From the NCBI GenBank assembly GCA_008711135.1, contig VUAW01000001.1:372001-436000 (forward strand): a stretch of 64,000 nt of DNA, read 5' to 3'. Position numbers and translations under genes: made by a program. The notes beneath the pieces were generated by a model. The model did not search any database, had not been told where the DNA came from, and saw only the letters and a program-made list of their open reading frames with translations. Position 1 is the stretch's first letter; the number at the start of each line of letters is the position of its first letter. Shown here piece after piece: positions 53,108-62,401 of the stretch. The DNA is from Rhodobacteraceae bacterium LNNU 3342 (GTDB lineage Bacteria; Pseudomonadota; Alphaproteobacteria; Rhodobacterales; Rhodobacteraceae).

Positions 53108-54112
53108 TCAGAAGCGGAAGGTCACACCGAAGTCACCGTAGGTTTCTTTGCCTTCACGGTTCGCCGGTGCACCGAAGTCCATGTCGCGGTGGCCGATGCC
53201 GCCGACCATAGCAGCGCCGCCGCCCAGGTCGTAGCTGGCGCCGATGCCGTAGAAGCGGTTCTTCAGCGTGCCGACCGTGGCGAAGTCCTGACGCACTTCA
53301 CGGGCGAAGGCCGTGACGGTGATCAGGTCAAACGTTGCAGCGCCCGACAGGCCGAGTTCTTCGTAGTCGGCAGCAGCGGCAGCAACACCCGTGTTACGCT
53401 CGCCATTCACGTAGGCAGCGCGAAGCGTGAAGTCGCCGAAGGTCGCGTCGCCACCGATGACGAACTGCTCGACCCGCTCGAGGCTCACGCCGCCGCCCAG
53501 TGCGGTTTGCGACGACTCGTAGCCAGCAGCGACTTTGAAATCACCGCTCGCCCATGCGACAGCAACGCCGTAGTCTTCACGTCCGCTGTCCAGCGCCGGA
53601 TTGTTCACGCGGCCACCAGCGGTGTGTGCGTCCGTTGCCGAAGCGAAGAAGCTGAAGTCGCCGAAGGTGTAGGAGTACAGAACCGTCGGGTTCCAAGCGC
53701 TAGCGCCAACGCCGTCACCCGTCAGGTAATCGATGTCGTGGTAGTCGCCAAGGCCGGTCAGGCCAACGCCGTGCAGGTTTCCGAGAGCTGCTTCAGAGGC
53801 GCCAGCCGGAGCACCCATAGCCAGGCGGCCGAAGGGGCCAGCGATGAACACGGTGCCACGAGCACCTTCCGACGCCAGACGGCCGCCGAAGTTAGCGCCG
53901 CCTTCATCGTTCACGCGGAACGAACCACCGAAGGTCAGGCCGCCGTCGGTTTCGCCCGACAGGTTGAACTGAACGCGGGCGCGGCTGGTGAAGCCCCACT
54001 CGTCGCCGTCGTAGATGACGCCCATGCGGCCGTCACCGGCCAGCGAGACTTCGGCAGCCGCAGCGCCAGCGGTCATGACCAGCGCGGTCGTTGCAAAGAG
54101 AATCTTTTTCAT
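53108..54112 (-). CDS. Rhodobacter-type porin
   Basis: Outer-membrane trimeric pore of 334 residues. A signal peptide MKKILFATTALVMTAGAAAA precedes mature EVSLAGDGRMG. Alternating beta-strands, acidic loops and a terminal Phe (FGVTFRF) are the porin signature; the sequence resembles the R. capsulatus porin family. Codon use is strongly biased toward a small set, consistent with high expression. A strong terminator follows and a dyad lies in the upstream leader. Confidence 0.92.
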   Translation of the reverse strand: MKKILFATTALVMTAGAAAAEVSLAGDGRMGVIYDGDEWGFTSRARVQFNLSGETDGGLTFGGSFRVNDEGGANFGGRLASEGARGTVFIAGPFGRLAMGAPAGASEAALGNLHGVGLTGLGDYHDIDYLTGDGVGASAWNPTVLYSYTFGDFSFFASATDAHTAGGRVNNPALDSGREDYGVAVAWASGDFKVAAGYESSQTALGGGVSLERVEQFVIGGDATFGDFTLRAAYVNGERNTGVAAAAADYEELGLSGAATFDLITVTAFAREVRQDFATVGTLKNRFYGIGASYDLGGGAAMVGGIGHRDMDFGAPANREGKETYGDFGVTFRF

Positions 54113-54142
54113 CGTTTTCCCTCGTTGTCTTTTAGGGTGCGG

Positions 54143-54168
54143 CCCAACTCAGGGGAATCCGAATTGGG
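54143..54168. repeat. Imperfect dyad in the porin leader region
   Basis: CCCAACTC (54143-54150) and GAATTGGG (54161-54168) are complementary at seven of eight positions, 30 bases upstream of the porin ATG. It could be an operator or a leader-RNA hairpin; it lies between the likely promoter and the start. Confidence 0.35.
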
Positions 54169-54332
54169 TATGGAGACTATTTCCCGCCAAGCCGCCCCCA
54201 AAGCAAGGCGAACCCAAGAGCGTTCCGGAAAGGGGATTGCGGATGATGCACCTATGCCACAGTGCATCCGGCAGGCGCCGGACAAGGGGAACCGGAACCC
54301 CCGACCCGCAATACGTGCAGGGGAAAAGGCGC

Positions 54333-54361
54333 TTGTCCGGTTCCGAGGGCTCGGCTAGACA
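54333..54361 (+). promoter_or_regulatory. Candidate promoter of the DUF3576 lipoprotein gene
   Basis: TTGTCC (54333-54338), exactly 17 bases, then TAGACA (54356-54361), about 40 bases before the ATG. Both hexamers are imperfect (4/6 and 3/6), but spacing and place are good. Confidence 0.35.
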
Positions 54362-54401
54362 GGCCGCTAGCGACGGGGCAAGGGAACGGGGGGCAAGGCC
54401 G

Positions 54402-54896
54402 ATGACCTTCGACATCAGGATGCGCGGCGTGGCGCTGGCGGGGCTCGTATTCGCGCTTGCGGCCTGTTCCGGCAGCGGCGCGGATCAGAACGCAACGCCC
54501 ATCCCGCTGCAGGGCGGAGATGAGCTTGCGGTGGGCAACGCGCGGCAGCAGGAATCCTCGATCTTCGACCTTTTCGGCAACCGGACCGATCCGGGCACCG
54601 CGCTGCGGGTCAACCGTTACATCTGGAATGCCTCGCTCGACGTGCTGAACTTCCTGCCGATCGAATCCGTGGATCCGTTTTCCGGCGTGATCGTGACGGG
54701 CTATGGCACGCCGCCGGGTGGCGGGCGCGCCTATCGCGCCACGGTCTACGTGCAGGATGCTGCGCTTGATGCGCGCTCGCTCAAGGTGGCGCTGCAGTCG
54801 CAGGGCGGGCCGGTATCTGGCGAAACCGTCCGCGCGATCGAGGATGCGATTCTGACCCGCGCGCGGCAGCTGCGAATCCAAGGCGGCCGCTACTAG
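54402..54896 (+). CDS. DUF3576 lipoprotein
   Basis: A 164-residue exported lipoprotein: signal sequence ending LALAAC-type (VFALAAC, Cys22), then a domain with [32 protein letters not shown], the conserved DUF3576 block. The family is common in alphaproteobacteria, often next to leuS and lptE, and probably acts at the outer membrane; its role is not established. leuS starts 71 bases later. Confidence 0.9.
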   Translation: MTFDIRMRGVALAGLVFALAACSGSGADQNATPIPLQGGDELAVGNARQQESSIFDLFGNRTDPGTALRVNRYIWNASLDVLNFLPIESVDPFSGVIVTGYGTPPGGGRAYRATVYVQDAALDARSLKVALQSQGGPVSGETVRAIEDAILTRARQLRIQGGRY

Positions 54897-54967
54897 ACCT
54901 GCCCAACCTGCAGGGCTACACCCGCGCCGGGCCACGTGCCCGGCGTTTGACGATCAGGGACCAGAAG

Positions 54968-57514
54968 ATGCAGCGTTACGAGCCCCATACCTTTGAAGCG
55001 AAATGGCAGGCCGCATGGGAGGAGGCGCAGGTTTTCACAGCCCGTCACGATCCCGCCCGCCAGAAATACTACGTGCTCGAGATGTTCCCCTATCCGTCGG
55101 GGCGGATCCACATGGGGCATGTGCGCAACTATACCATGGGCGACGTGGTCGCGCGGCAAAAGCTGGCCGCAGGCTACAGCGTGCTGCACCCGATGGGCTG
55201 GGACGCCTTTGGCATGCCCGCCGAAAACGCCGCGATGGAACGGGGCGGCCACCCCAAGGACTGGACCTACGGCAACATCGCCGACATGCGCGCCCAGATG
55301 AAGCCGCTGGGCCTGTCGATCGACTGGAGCCGTGAATTCGCCACCTGCGACCCGGAATACTATGGCCAGCAGCAGGCGATGTTCATCGACATGCTGGCCG
55401 CGGGTCTGGTTTACCGCAAGAACGCCGTGGTCAACTGGGACCCGGTGGACATGACGGTTCTGGCCAACGAACAGGTGATCGACGGCAAGGGCTGGCGGTC
55501 GGGCGCGGTGGTGGAACGGCGGGAACTGACGCAGTGGTTCTTCCGCATCTCTGACTATTCCGCCGAACTGCTCGATGCGCTGGACGGGCTGAAGGACTGG
55601 CCCGAAAAGGTCCGCCTGATGCAGAAGAACTGGATCGGCCAGTCGCGCGGGTTGCAGTTCGCCTTTTCGACCGTCGACGCCCCCGAGGGGTTCGAGCGGC
55701 TGGATGTCTACACCACCCGCCCCGACACGCTGATGGGGGCAAGCTTTGCCGCCATTTCCCCCGACCATCCGCTGGCCAAGCACTTGGAACGGCATGACCC
55801 GGAAGTGGCTGCTTTTGTTGCCGAATGCCGCAAGATCGGCACCAGCGAGGAGGCGCTGGAAAAAGCCGAGAAGCGCGGCCTGGACACGGGCATCCGGGTC
55901 CGCCATCCGTTCGACAACGCCTGGGAACTGCCGGTCTACATCGCGAACTTCATCCTGATGGACTATGGCACCGGCGCGATCTTCGGCTGCCCCGCCCACG
56001 ACCAGCGCGACCTGGACTTCGCGCGGAAATACGGCCTGCCGGTGCTCGACGTGTTCGAACCTGCGGAAGGCGGCGACCCGGTTGCGGATGAAGCCTTCGT
56101 GCCGCTGAAGTCCGAACCGGTCCATTACCTCCGCGGCTTTGCCGGCCAGGAAATCCAGACGGGAGAGGCCGCGGTCGAGGCCGCCATTGCCTTCTGCGAG
56201 GCGAACGGCGTGGGCCACGGCGTCACCAACTACCGCCTGCGCGACTGGGGCATCTCGCGCCAGCGCTACTGGGGCTGCCCGATTCCGGTCGTACACTGCG
56301 ACACCTGCGGCGTGGTGCCGGAGCGGAAGGAAAACCTGCCCGTCTGCCTGCCCGATGACGTAACCTTTGACATCCCCGGCAACCCGCTGGACCGCCATCC
56401 GACGTGGCGCGACTGTGCCTGCCCGAAATGCGGCGCGCCCGCGCGGCGGGAAACCGACACGATGGACACCTTCGTGGACAGCAGCTGGTACTATGCCCGC
56501 TTTACCAGTCCCCGCGCCGCAACACCCACCAACGCGGCCGAGGCCGATTACTGGATGAACGTGGACCAGTACATCGGCGGTGTCGAACATGCGATCCTGC
56601 ACCTGCTCTATTCCCGCTTCTTCGCACGGGCGATGGCCAAGACCGGGCACCTGCCGCAAAAGGCGATCGAACCGTTCAACGCGCTGTTCACGCAGGGCAT
56701 GGTGACGCATGAAATCTACATGACCCGCGACGAAGCGGGCCGGCCGGTCTACCACCTTCCCGAGGATGTGGAGGGCGGCAAGCTCAAGGCGACGGGCGAG
56801 GCAGTGGAGATCATCCCCTCGGCCAAGATGTCCAAGTCAAAGAAGAACGTCGTCGATCCGGTCAGCATCATCGACGCCTTCGGGGCTGACACCGCCCGCT
56901 GGTTCGTCCTGTCCGACAGCCCGCCTGAACGAGACGTCGAATGGACATCGGCCGGGGCCGAGGCGGCATTCCGCCACCTTGGCCGCGTCTGGCGCATCGC
57001 GTCGGAAATTGCTGCCAGCGATGTCGCGGCCAATGATCAGGATGCGGCGCTGGAAAAGGCGGTGCACAAGGCCATCCACGAGGTAACGCAGGGGATCGAG
57101 GGCTTTGCCTTCAACAAGGCCGTCGCCAAGCTTTATGAACTGACCAACACGATCCAGAAATCCGGCGCGGGCACTGCGGCCAAGCGGGTGGCGATGAAGA
57201 CGCTTGCGCAGCTGTCAGCCCCCATGGTCCCGCACTTGGCCGAAGATATCTGGGCCATGCTGGGTGGCGAAGGGCTGGTGGCGCAGGCCCCTTGGCCTAA
57301 GGCCAATCCGGCGCTACTGGTCGATGACACGGTGATCCTGCCGATCCAGATCAACGGCAAGCGCCGGGCAGAGATCCAGGTTCCCAAGGACATGCCGCGC
57401 GAGGAGATCGAGGCGCTGGCGCTGGCCGAGGAAACCGTGGCCAAGGTTCTTGCAGGTCAGGCGCCAAAGAAGCTGATCGTGGTCCCGGGGCGCATCATCA
57501 ATGTCGTGGTCTAG
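54968..57514 (+). CDS. leuS: Leucine--tRNA ligase
   Basis: Class Ia synthetase of 848 residues. HIGH motif is HMGH in [24 protein letters not shown] is AKMSKSKKN; the editing CP1 domain carries the threonine-rich [11 protein letters not shown] zinc-binding CPKCG lies in the middle. The ATG at 54968 gives [14 protein letters not shown], the normal N-terminus; an earlier ATG at 54947 is possible. lptE begins 14 bases before its stop, so leuS-lptE-holA is one translated unit. Confidence 0.97.
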   Translation: MQRYEPHTFEAKWQAAWEEAQVFTARHDPARQKYYVLEMFPYPSGRIHMGHVRNYTMGDVVARQKLAAGYSVLHPMGWDAFGMPAENAAMERGGHPKDWTYGNIADMRAQMKPLGLSIDWSREFATCDPEYYGQQQAMFIDMLAAGLVYRKNAVVNWDPVDMTVLANEQVIDGKGWRSGAVVERRELTQWFFRISDYSAELLDALDGLKDWPEKVRLMQKNWIGQSRGLQFAFSTVDAPEGFERLDVYTTRPDTLMGASFAAISPDHPLAKHLERHDPEVAAFVAECRKIGTSEEALEKAEKRGLDTGIRVRHPFDNAWELPVYIANFILMDYGTGAIFGCPAHDQRDLDFARKYGLPVLDVFEPAEGGDPVADEAFVPLKSEPVHYLRGFAGQEIQTGEAAVEAAIAFCEANGVGHGVTNYRLRDWGISRQRYWGCPIPVVHCDTCGVVPERKENLPVCLPDDVTFDIPGNPLDRHPTWRDCACPKCGAPARRETDTMDTFVDSSWYYARFTSPRAATPTNAAEADYWMNVDQYIGGVEHAILHLLYSRFFARAMAKTGHLPQKAIEPFNALFTQGMVTHEIYMTRDEAGRPVYHLPEDVEGGKLKATGEAVEIIPSAKMSKSKKNVVDPVSIIDAFGADTARWFVLSDSPPERDVEWTSAGAEAAFRHLGRVWRIASEIAASDVAANDQDAALEKAVHKAIHEVTQGIEGFAFNKAVAKLYELTNTIQKSGAGTAAKRVAMKTLAQLSAPMVPHLAEDIWAMLGGEGLVAQAPWPKANPALLVDDTVILPIQINGKRRAEIQVPKDMPREEIEALALAEETVAKVLAGQAPKKLIVVPGRIINVVV

Positions 57515-57974
57515 ACGCAGCCTGATCACGGGGCTCATGGCCCTTGCGGGCTGCGGCTTCAGCCCGATGCTTGCCCCCGGCACCGGGGGCAACGCCCTGC
57601 TAGGCCGGGTGGAAGTCGGAGCCCCGGCGGACAAAGATGCCTTTGACCTTGTGGATCGGCTGGAACAGCGGCTGGGCCGGGCGGATGCCCCGGCCTTTCG
57701 CCTGACCTATGCCATCAGCACCGGGGTGCAGGGCCTTGGGGTCACACCCGAAGGCGCGACCACCCGCTACAACCTCGACGGACGGGTGACCTATGTGCTG
57801 CTCGACCTCGCGACGGATGAGGCGGTGAGTTCGGGTCGGGTTGAAAGCTTCACCTCCTGGTCAGCGACGGGCAGTACGCTGTCCACCCTCAGCGCCGAAG
57901 AGGACGCGCGGCGGCGGCTGATGCATATCCTGGCCGACCAGATCGTGACCCGCCTGCTGGCGGCGGCCCCGTGA
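57501..57974 (+). CDS. lptE: LPS assembly lipoprotein LptE
   Basis: A 157-residue outer-membrane lipoprotein that plugs and assembles LptD for lipopolysaccharide export. Signal [18 protein letters not shown] with Cys18 is followed by GFSPML and a beta-alpha domain with FRLTYAIS and the [13 protein letters not shown] strand, ending with a basic helix. It overlaps leuS and holA, a conserved alphaproteobacterial order that supports the call, since LptE sequences vary. Confidence 0.88.
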   Translation: MSWSRRSLITGLMALAGCGFSPMLAPGTGGNALLGRVEVGAPADKDAFDLVDRLEQRLGRADAPAFRLTYAISTGVQGLGVTPEGATTRYNLDGRVTYVLLDLATDEAVSSGRVESFTSWSATGSTLSTLSAEEDARRRLMHILADQIVTRLLAAAP

Positions 57975-58993
57975 AGCTGACGGGCGCCGAGGCTGCCCGC
58001 TACTTCGCGCGTCCCGATCCTGCGCGAACCGGGCTGCTGATCTTTGGCGCTGATGCGATGCGCGTGGCCCTGCGGCGGCAAGAGGTCATCGCAGCGCTCG
58101 TCGGTCCCGAAGGCGAGGCAGAAATGCGGCTGACCCGCATCGCCGCAAGCGAACTGCGCAAGGACCCGGCGCTGCTTCTGGATGCGGTCAAGGCACAGGG
58201 CTTCTTTCCCGGCCCCCGCGTCGCTTTTCTGGAAGACGCGGGCGACGGGCTGGCCGATACGGTTGCCACGGCGCTGGGCGACTGGCGTCCGGGCGATGCG
58301 CAGATTGTGGTGACGGCGGGGTCCCTGACCGCCAAGTCGCCGCTGCGCAAGCTGTTCGAATCACACCCCAACGCCTATGCCATCGGCATCTATGACGACC
58401 CCCCGGGGCGCGAGGAGATCGAGGCCGCGCTGCACAAGGCCGGGCTGACGCGCATCGACCTGGCTGCGATGAATGACCTGACGGGGCTGGCCCGTGTGCT
58501 TGATCCCGGCGACTTCCGCCAGACGGTGGAAAAGCTGGGCCTTTACAAGTGGGGTGACGACACCCCCGTGTCGCCCGCCGATGTGGCGCAATGCGCCCCC
58601 GCGACGATTGAAGCGGGGATCGATGACATCCTGAACATCGCGGCCGAGGGACGCATGGCCGAAATTGGGTCGGTGCTGCGGCGGCTTGAGGGCCAGGGCG
58701 TGCAGCCGGTGGCCCTCTGCATCAGCGCGACGCGCCATTTCCGTACGCTGCACGCTGCTGCCGCCGATCCGGGTGGCGCCGGTCAGGGAATTGCACGAGT
58801 CCGCCCCCCGGTCTTTGGTCCGCGCCGCGACCGGATGATGCGCCAGGCGCAGAACTGGGGCATGCACAAACTGGAACAGGCGCTGAGCCTGCTGCATGAA
58901 ACTGACCTCGCACTTCGGTCGTCACAGCGGGCGCCGGCGATGGCCGTGATGGAACGGGCGCTCATCCGGATCGCGATGCTGGCCGGGCGCTAG
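57971..58993 (+). CDS. holA: DNA polymerase III subunit delta
   Basis: Clamp-loader delta subunit, 340 residues. It starts with a GTG overlapping the lptE stop (GTGA). The N-terminal region (PARTGLLIFGADAMRVALRRQ) is the degenerate AAA+ fold, followed by domain II and the C-terminal collar helices with the MRQAQNWGMHKLEQAL block. It opens the beta clamp during loading. No ATP-binding P-loop, as normal for delta. Confidence 0.93.
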   Translation: MKLTGAEAARYFARPDPARTGLLIFGADAMRVALRRQEVIAALVGPEGEAEMRLTRIAASELRKDPALLLDAVKAQGFFPGPRVAFLEDAGDGLADTVATALGDWRPGDAQIVVTAGSLTAKSPLRKLFESHPNAYAIGIYDDPPGREEIEAALHKAGLTRIDLAAMNDLTGLARVLDPGDFRQTVEKLGLYKWGDDTPVSPADVAQCAPATIEAGIDDILNIAAEGRMAEIGSVLRRLEGQGVQPVALCISATRHFRTLHAAAADPGGAGQGIARVRPPVFGPRRDRMMRQAQNWGMHKLEQALSLLHETDLALRSSQRAPAMAVMERALIRIAMLAGR

Positions 58994-59047
58994 GGTTCAC
59001 ATCCGCGCCGCAGCGACTAGATAGGGGCAAAGCAAAGGAACCTGCGC

Positions 59048-60046
59048 ATGATCCCCTATTCCCTTCTGGACCTCGCACCCGTCGCCGAGGGGCAGACCGT
59101 CGCCGAGGCGCTTGCCAATGTCACCGATCTTGCCCGCCACGCCGAGGCGTTGGGCTATCGCCGCTTCTGGCTGGCCGAACATCACAACATGACCGGCATC
59201 GCGAGCGCCGCGACTGCGCTGATGATCGGGCATGTCGCCGGCGCGACAAGCACGATCCGCGTGGGCGCGGGTGGCATCATGCTGCCGAACCACTCGCCCC
59301 TGATGGTGGCCGAACAGTTCGGCACGCTGGCGACGCTATATCCGGACAGGATCGATCTTGGCCTTGGGCGTGCACCCGGAACGGACGGGGCAACGGCCCA
59401 TGCTCTGCGCCGCAACCGCAACGTCGAGGATCATTTCCCGAACGATGTCGTCGAACTCATGGGCTATCTGGGTGACCCGGAGCCGAACGCGCCGATCGTC
59501 GCGGTACCGGGTGCCGGAACCCATGTGCCGATCTGGATTCTGGGGTCGAGCCTGTTCGGCGCACAGCTGGCGGCCTATCTGGGGCTGCCCTATGCCTTCG
59601 CCTCGCACTTCGCGCCGGCGGCACTGCGCGAGGCGCTGCACGCCTATCGGCAGGGCTTCCGTCCTTCGGCGCACCTCGACCGGCCGCATTTCATGTTGGC
59701 AGTGAATGTCTTTGCCGCGGATACGGACGAGGAAGGCGCCTATCTGCGCAGTTCGATGATCCAGGCCTTCGCGAACCTTCGCACCGGGCACCCCGGGCCC
59801 CTGCCCCGCCCGGTCCGCGACATCACCTCGGTTGTTCCGCCCCATGTCATGCCTTCGGTCGAGCAGGCACTGTCCGTGACTGCAGTGGGAAGCGCAGCGA
59901 CGATTCAGAGGCAACTGTCGCAGCTCATCGCGGATTATGCGCCGGATGAGGTGATCCTGACCGGCCAGATCCACGACACGATAGCCCGCAAGCGTTCGTT
60001 CGAGATCGCGGCGAACATCATGGGCGATCTTCGCGCAGCCGCCTGA
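59048..60046 (+). CDS. Luciferase-like monooxygenase (LLM class flavin oxidoreductase)
   Basis: A 332-residue TIM-barrel flavoprotein of the LLM family (FMN or F420-type). It begins YSLLDLAPV, has the RFWLAEHHN motif (His-His), the [20 protein letters not shown] block and DLGLGRAPG. MsnO8-type members of this subgroup start the same way. The reaction is unknown. Ribosome-binding AAAGGAA precedes the ATG. Its 3' end overlaps the convergent TIGR03862 gene by 29 bases. Confidence 0.9.
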   Translation: MIPYSLLDLAPVAEGQTVAEALANVTDLARHAEALGYRRFWLAEHHNMTGIASAATALMIGHVAGATSTIRVGAGGIMLPNHSPLMVAEQFGTLATLYPDRIDLGLGRAPGTDGATAHALRRNRNVEDHFPNDVVELMGYLGDPEPNAPIVAVPGAGTHVPIWILGSSLFGAQLAAYLGLPYAFASHFAPAALREALHAYRQGFRPSAHLDRPHFMLAVNVFAADTDEEGAYLRSSMIQAFANLRTGHPGPLPRPVRDITSVVPPHVMPSVEQALSVTAVGSAATIQRQLSQLIADYAPDEVILTGQIHDTIARKRSFEIAANIMGDLRAAA

Positions 60047-61196
60047 GCGCGGCCTGCCCGGCCCAGCGCCCGGTGGCAAGGCAGGCGGTCAGCAGGTAGC
60101 CGCCTGTCGGGGCCTCCCAGTCCAGCATCTCGCCGCAGGCAAAGATGCTGGGCAGGGCGCGTAGTTCCAGCCCGTCGGTCAGCGCCGCCTGCCGGATGCC
60201 GCCCGCGACCGAGATCGCCTCGTCCAGCGGGCGGGGGCCGGCATGGCGCAGCGGCAGGGCCTTGATCAGCGCGCCCAGCGCCGGGCCCTTTGGCAGGGGA
60301 CGCCCGAACTCCTGCAAAAGCGCCAGCTTCACGCCGTCGATCCGCAGCGCCTTGCGCAGGTGGTTCGCCACCGTCTGCCGCCCCTGCCCTTGCAGGCGCT
60401 GCGCCACTTCACCCTCTGAGACATCCGGCAGCAGGTCGATTCGCAGCGAGGCCCCTTCACGCAGGTCGCGGGAAATGGCATAGATCCCGCCGCCCTCGAT
60501 CCCGCGGGCAGAGATCACGAATTCACCCCGTTCCTGCCGATCGCTCGCGATCAGCAAGCTGCCTTTGACCGGGGTGCCGAACCACTGCGCCATGTGCGGC
60601 GACCAGTTCACCACAAAGCCCATGTTGGCGGGCGCAAAGGGCGCAACCTCCACCCCCTGCCCCCGCAACCAGGGTGCCCACGCCCCGTCTGAACCGAGCC
60701 GCGACCAGCTTGCCCCACCCAGCGCAAGGATCGTGACGCGCGGCGTCAGGCGGCACGGCCCGTCCGCCGTGTCAAAGGCCAGCGCCTTGCCGTCGAACCC
60801 AGTCCAGCGCCAGCGGTGGCGTAGCTCCACCCCCCGGCCCTGCAGCCTTGCCAACCACGCGCGCAGCAGGGGCGAACCCTTCATCACCCGCGGGAACACC
60901 CGACCGGAACTGCCGGTAAAGACCTCTTGCCCCAGCGCACGGGCCCAATCCTGAACCTCGGCCGGGCCGAAGCTGTCCAGCATCGGCCGCAGCCAGCCTG
61001 CGGCCTCCCGGTACTGGGCGATGAAGGCATCGCGATCTTCGTCCTTGGTCAGGTTCAGCCCGGATTTGCCGGCCATCAGGAACTTGCGCGCGGGGCTCGG
61101 CTTGGCCTCGGCCACCGTCACGCGGGCACCGCCCTGCGCAAGCTCCTCTGCCGCCATGAGGCCCGCGGGCCCCGCACCGATCACAAGGGCGTCCAT
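60018..61196 (-). CDS. TIGR03862 family flavoprotein (HI0933-like)
   Basis: A 392-residue FAD protein: Rossmann [14 protein letters not shown] at the N-terminus, a [13 protein letters not shown] motif typical of HI0933 proteins, and GGIRQAAL and [15 protein letters not shown] near the C-terminus. TIGR03862 names this branch of NAD(P)/FAD oxidoreductases. No substrate is known. It overlaps the luciferase-like gene and diverges from an HNH protein by 43 bases. Confidence 0.9.
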   Translation of the reverse strand: MDALVIGAGPAGLMAAEELAQGGARVTVAEAKPSPARKFLMAGKSGLNLTKDEDRDAFIAQYREAAGWLRPMLDSFGPAEVQDWARALGQEVFTGSSGRVFPRVMKGSPLLRAWLARLQGRGVELRHRWRWTGFDGKALAFDTADGPCRLTPRVTILALGGASWSRLGSDGAWAPWLRGQGVEVAPFAPANMGFVVNWSPHMAQWFGTPVKGSLLIASDRQERGEFVISARGIEGGGIYAISRDLREGASLRIDLLPDVSEGEVAQRLQGQGRQTVANHLRKALRIDGVKLALLQEFGRPLPKGPALGALIKALPLRHAGPRPLDEAISVAGGIRQAALTDGLELRALPSIFACGEMLDWEAPTGGYLLTACLATGRWAGQAALRRLREDRP

Positions 61197-61239
61197 GCCG
61201 CTTGTCCTTTCCTGCTGCCGGGCCATCCTCTAGCCTGCG

Positions 61240-61545
61240 ATGACGACCAGCGACACCCCGATCTGCCCGCTTTGCGGCCGGCCCATCCCGCCGGACGTGC
61301 CGCAAAGCCTGCACCACCTGATCCCGCGGCTGAAGGGCGGCAAGAACGGGCCGGTCGTGCTGCTGCACCACCTCTGCCACAAGGAAATCCATGCCGCTTT
61401 GACAGAGGCAGAGCTTGCCCGCAACTTCAACACGGTCGAGGCACTGCGCAGCCACCCCCGGCTGGCCCGCTTCATCGACTGGGTGCGCCAGCGGCCGCCC
61501 GGCTTTACCTCGCGCACTCCGGGGGGTCAGCGGAAGCGACGCTAG
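61240..61545 (+). CDS. Small HNH endonuclease-like protein
   Basis: A 101-residue protein with a zinc finger (C9-x2-C12), then H25-H26, N36-G-P and the H43-H44-x-C46-H47-x3-H51 pattern of an HNH/beta-beta-alpha nuclease, ending in a Lys/Arg tail. Such short chromosomal HNH proteins have unknown targets. It is not in a phage or restriction context here. Its stop shares CTAG with the convergent dehydrogenase gene. Confidence 0.85.
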   Translation: MTTSDTPICPLCGRPIPPDVPQSLHHLIPRLKGGKNGPVVLLHHLCHKEIHAALTEAELARNFNTVEALRSHPRLARFIDWVRQRPPGFTSRTPGGQRKRR

Positions 61546-62291
61546 GCCGGTTCCAGCCCCACCTGCCGGCGAATGTTCACGTCGCGCAGGGAAACCTCGG
61601 AGCCAAGGAAGCCGTCAGCCTCGGGGCCGCACATCCAAAGAAGCGCCCGGGCCGGCCATTCCGGCGGGATATGTGCCGTCCATTCCAGCCGGCTGACCGG
61701 GTTGACGCCGCTGCGGCGAATCCGGTCCTGCATGTCGGTGGCAACGGTGCCGGGCGACAGGCTCATCACGCGGATGCCGTCGGCGCGGGCCTCCTGGTCA
61801 GCGGCGCGGGTCAGCATGAGCGCGCCGGCCTTGCTGCTGCAATAGGCGCTCCAGCCTTCCTGCGGGGCATGGGCGGCGCCGGACCCCACGGTCAGGATCG
61901 TGCCTTCGCCTTGTGCCCGCATCACCGGCAGCGCAGCACGCATGCCGTGGTAGACGCCCTTGAGGTTGATGTCGATCGCGCGCCCCCAGTCCGCCGCGTC
62001 GGCGCTGGCGATGCCGCCGATCGGGCCGATGACGCCCGCGTTGTTGATCAGCACGTCCAGCGCGCCAAACGCCTCATAGATGGCTGCCACGGCCTTTTCC
62101 ATGTCGGCGGCCTGCGCCACGTCACCCGGCAGCGCAAGGCCGCCCGTTTCGGCCGCCAGCAGATCCAGCGCCTCGGCATCGCGGGCCATCAGCCCCACCC
62201 GCGCCCCGGCCTGTGCAAAGACCCGTGCCGTGGCGGCGCCGATTCCGCGGCTTGCGCCCGTGATCAGTACCGACTTGCCCGTCATGTCCAT
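61542..62291 (-). CDS. Short-chain dehydrogenase/reductase (SDR)
   Basis: A 249-residue NAD(P)-dependent SDR: TGASRGIG near residue 11, NNAG, the Ser of VGSGAAH, and Y-C-S-S-K. The catalytic set is complete but the substrate is not identifiable. Two tandem ATGs (62294, 62291) follow AAAGGGGG; the second has better spacing. It converges with the HNH gene. Confidence 0.9.
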   Translation of the reverse strand: MDMTGKSVLITGASRGIGAATARVFAQAGARVGLMARDAEALDLLAAETGGLALPGDVAQAADMEKAVAAIYEAFGALDVLINNAGVIGPIGGIASADAADWGRAIDINLKGVYHGMRAALPVMRAQGEGTILTVGSGAAHAPQEGWSAYCSSKAGALMLTRAADQEARADGIRVMSLSPGTVATDMQDRIRRSGVNPVSRLEWTAHIPPEWPARALLWMCGPEADGFLGSEVSLRDVNIRRQVGLEPA

Positions 62292-62401
62292 CATGATGAC
62301 CCCCTTTCGCCATGCGTCGCGCCCCGGCTGGCCGGGACCCCTTGACCCTTTGCCCCTGACGCAGGATGCTCGGATCGACACCGCCTTCTTAAAGGGTTCC
62401 G

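Larger units (their letters stand above)
54113..54401. other. Divergent intergenic region between porin and DUF3576 genes
   Basis: This 289-base gap is the longest in the window. It holds promoters for the porin (-) and the DUF3576 lipoprotein (+), a dyad at 54143-54168, and no reading frame that looks coding. I see no tRNA or clear small-RNA signal. Confidence 0.5.
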
